NCBI GenBank assembly: GCA_003523945.1
Contig: DOFS01000551.1
Coordinates: 1-6,834, forward strand
Length of the DNA: 6,834 nt
From: Nitrospiraceae bacterium
GTDB lineage: Bacteria; Nitrospirota; Nitrospiria; Nitrospirales; UBA8639
Direction: 5' to 3'
Shown here: positions 6,318-6,834 of the stretch, piece by piece
How the letters are laid out: the number at the start of each line of letters is the position of its first letter
Numbering within the stretch: position 1 is the stretch's first letter
The notes under the pieces: generated by a model
The model's input: only the letters and a program-made list of their open reading frames with translations
Database searches by the model: none
What the model was told of the DNA's origin: nothing
Program-made: the position numbers and the translations under genes

Positions 6318-6834
6318 TCATTCACGGCACTTTACGGATCCTGCAAAACCAAATAACCCTGACATATCAAGAGTGCCCACACCCTCCCCTCCAAGTCTTA
6401 GCCCTTGTTTAAACGCTGGCCCAAACGCTCGCCCGACATTGTGACTTTCTCTCGCGACCCTAGAACTTCGTGATCTGAAGTAGGGTATCGGATCAACCGC
6501 TGGATCGATCGGTTCTTCTAGCTCGACCAGCCCCCCTTCTATGTTTCCGACGGGCCCTTCTGGATCACCAGGGTTGATCAAGGAACCAAAAGGATCATTA
6601 TCAAGAGGTGCAATCCGTCCAAGGAAATAGGCGAAATTTTCATCTCCACCGCCATCATAATCGGGCCTCGGATCGGTGTATCCACCTCCACGCACGCCCT
6701 TTTTCGCTTCTTCGAAAAAAAATACTTGATCCTTATGGTAGTCTCCGGTTGTTGTTCCAAAATCCCCACCCCCAGGATTTACCACTGTTGCGCCTCCAGG
6801 CCCATCACCATCGGTTGTCCCACCGTTGGTTGTC
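6318..6834 (-). CDS. Gly/Asp/Pro-rich protein of unknown function, C-terminal part (enters from the right edge)
   Basis: The frame is open at the right edge of the window and ends with TGA at 6318, giving at least 171 residues. The GTG at 6785 is only an internal valine codon, since in-frame codons (TTNGGTTDGDGPGGAT) continue upstream of it. The visible part begins with a Gly/Thr/Asp-rich, linker-like stretch. It continues with acidic Pro/Gly-rich sequence (LINPGDPEGPVGNIEGGLVE, EEPIDPAVDP) and ends with a more ordinary segment (SRVARESHNVGRAFGPAFKQ ... DMSGLFGFAGSVKCRE). No family is recognised; the composition suits an extracellular, possibly calcium-binding or unstructured tail of a larger protein. 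It lies just upstream of the M23 gene on the same strand, so it is probably in the same operon. Confidence 0.65.
   Translation of the reverse strand, partial: TTNGGTTDGDGPGGATVVNPGGGDFGTTTGDYHKDQVFFFEEAKKGVRGGGYTDPRPDYDGGGDENFAYFLGRIAPLDNDPFGSLINPGDPEGPVGNIEGGLVELEEPIDPAVDPIPYFRSRSSRVARESHNVGRAFGPAFKQGLRLGGEGVGTLDMSGLFGFAGSVKCRE

Noticed and set aside
6231..6320. UGA recoding (alternative genetic code) joining the partial gene and the M23 gene into one long protein
   Set aside because: The three stops in the gap are all UGA, but about 1,670 codons of the two downstream genes contain no in-frame UGA and use UGG freely for Trp, which argues against a sense UGA in this genome.
1..6834. CRISPR array, tRNA, or complete insertion sequence
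   Set aside because: No regularly spaced repeats, no cloverleaf-like segment and no transposase frame with terminal inverted repeats were found on either strand.

Overview
The window is dominated by one leftward (minus-strand) cluster of very large, multidomain, extracellular-type proteins. It suggests an environmental bacterium with a complex exoproteome. Base composition is moderate, and Shine-Dalgarno sites and a factor-independent terminator are visible, so it is bacterial. No marker gene allows a taxonomic call.

Right to left on the minus strand: (1) the C-terminal end of a Gly/Asp/Pro-rich protein enters from the right edge and stops at 6318. (2) After an 87-base gap lies an ~809-residue protein with a PKD-like domain, a FlgD-like Ig segment, an M23 (LytM-type) zinc peptidase domain with all expected metal and catalytic residues, and Ig/NEW3-like C-terminal domains. 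(3) Overlapping its stop by one base (TAATG) is an 863-residue protein with an N-terminal NHL-type beta-propeller, an ASH/choice-of-anchor-D-like domain, a von Willebrand factor A domain with a complete MIDAS, a beta-sandwich and a strongly basic tail. A stem-loop with a run of nine T follows at 1135-1168 and ends the unit. The last two genes are clearly cotranslated, and the partial gene probably belongs to the same operon. A plausible joint role is a cell-surface or extracellular assembly that combines wall cleavage (M23) with metal-dependent adhesion (vWA) and protein-binding scaffolds (NHL, PKD, ASH). This is inference: no function can be read directly. Neither complete protein has a recognisable signal peptide, which is odd for such domains.

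From about 1134 down to 557 there is no convincing gene. At 377-556 (minus) lies a short remnant of the N-terminal CBM48-like region of a GH13 glucan-branching-type enzyme. Its similarity breaks off at a perfect 10-bp inverted repeat (423-450). A larger imperfect hairpin sits at 267-320. At the left edge (1-212, minus) is the N-terminus of a conserved protein of unknown function, with its own Shine-Dalgarno site and a possible promoter.

The most notable items are the leaderless NHL-ASH-vWA / PKD-M23 pair, the ambiguous start of the M23 gene behind several in-frame UGA codons, and the branching-enzyme relic truncated at a palindrome.
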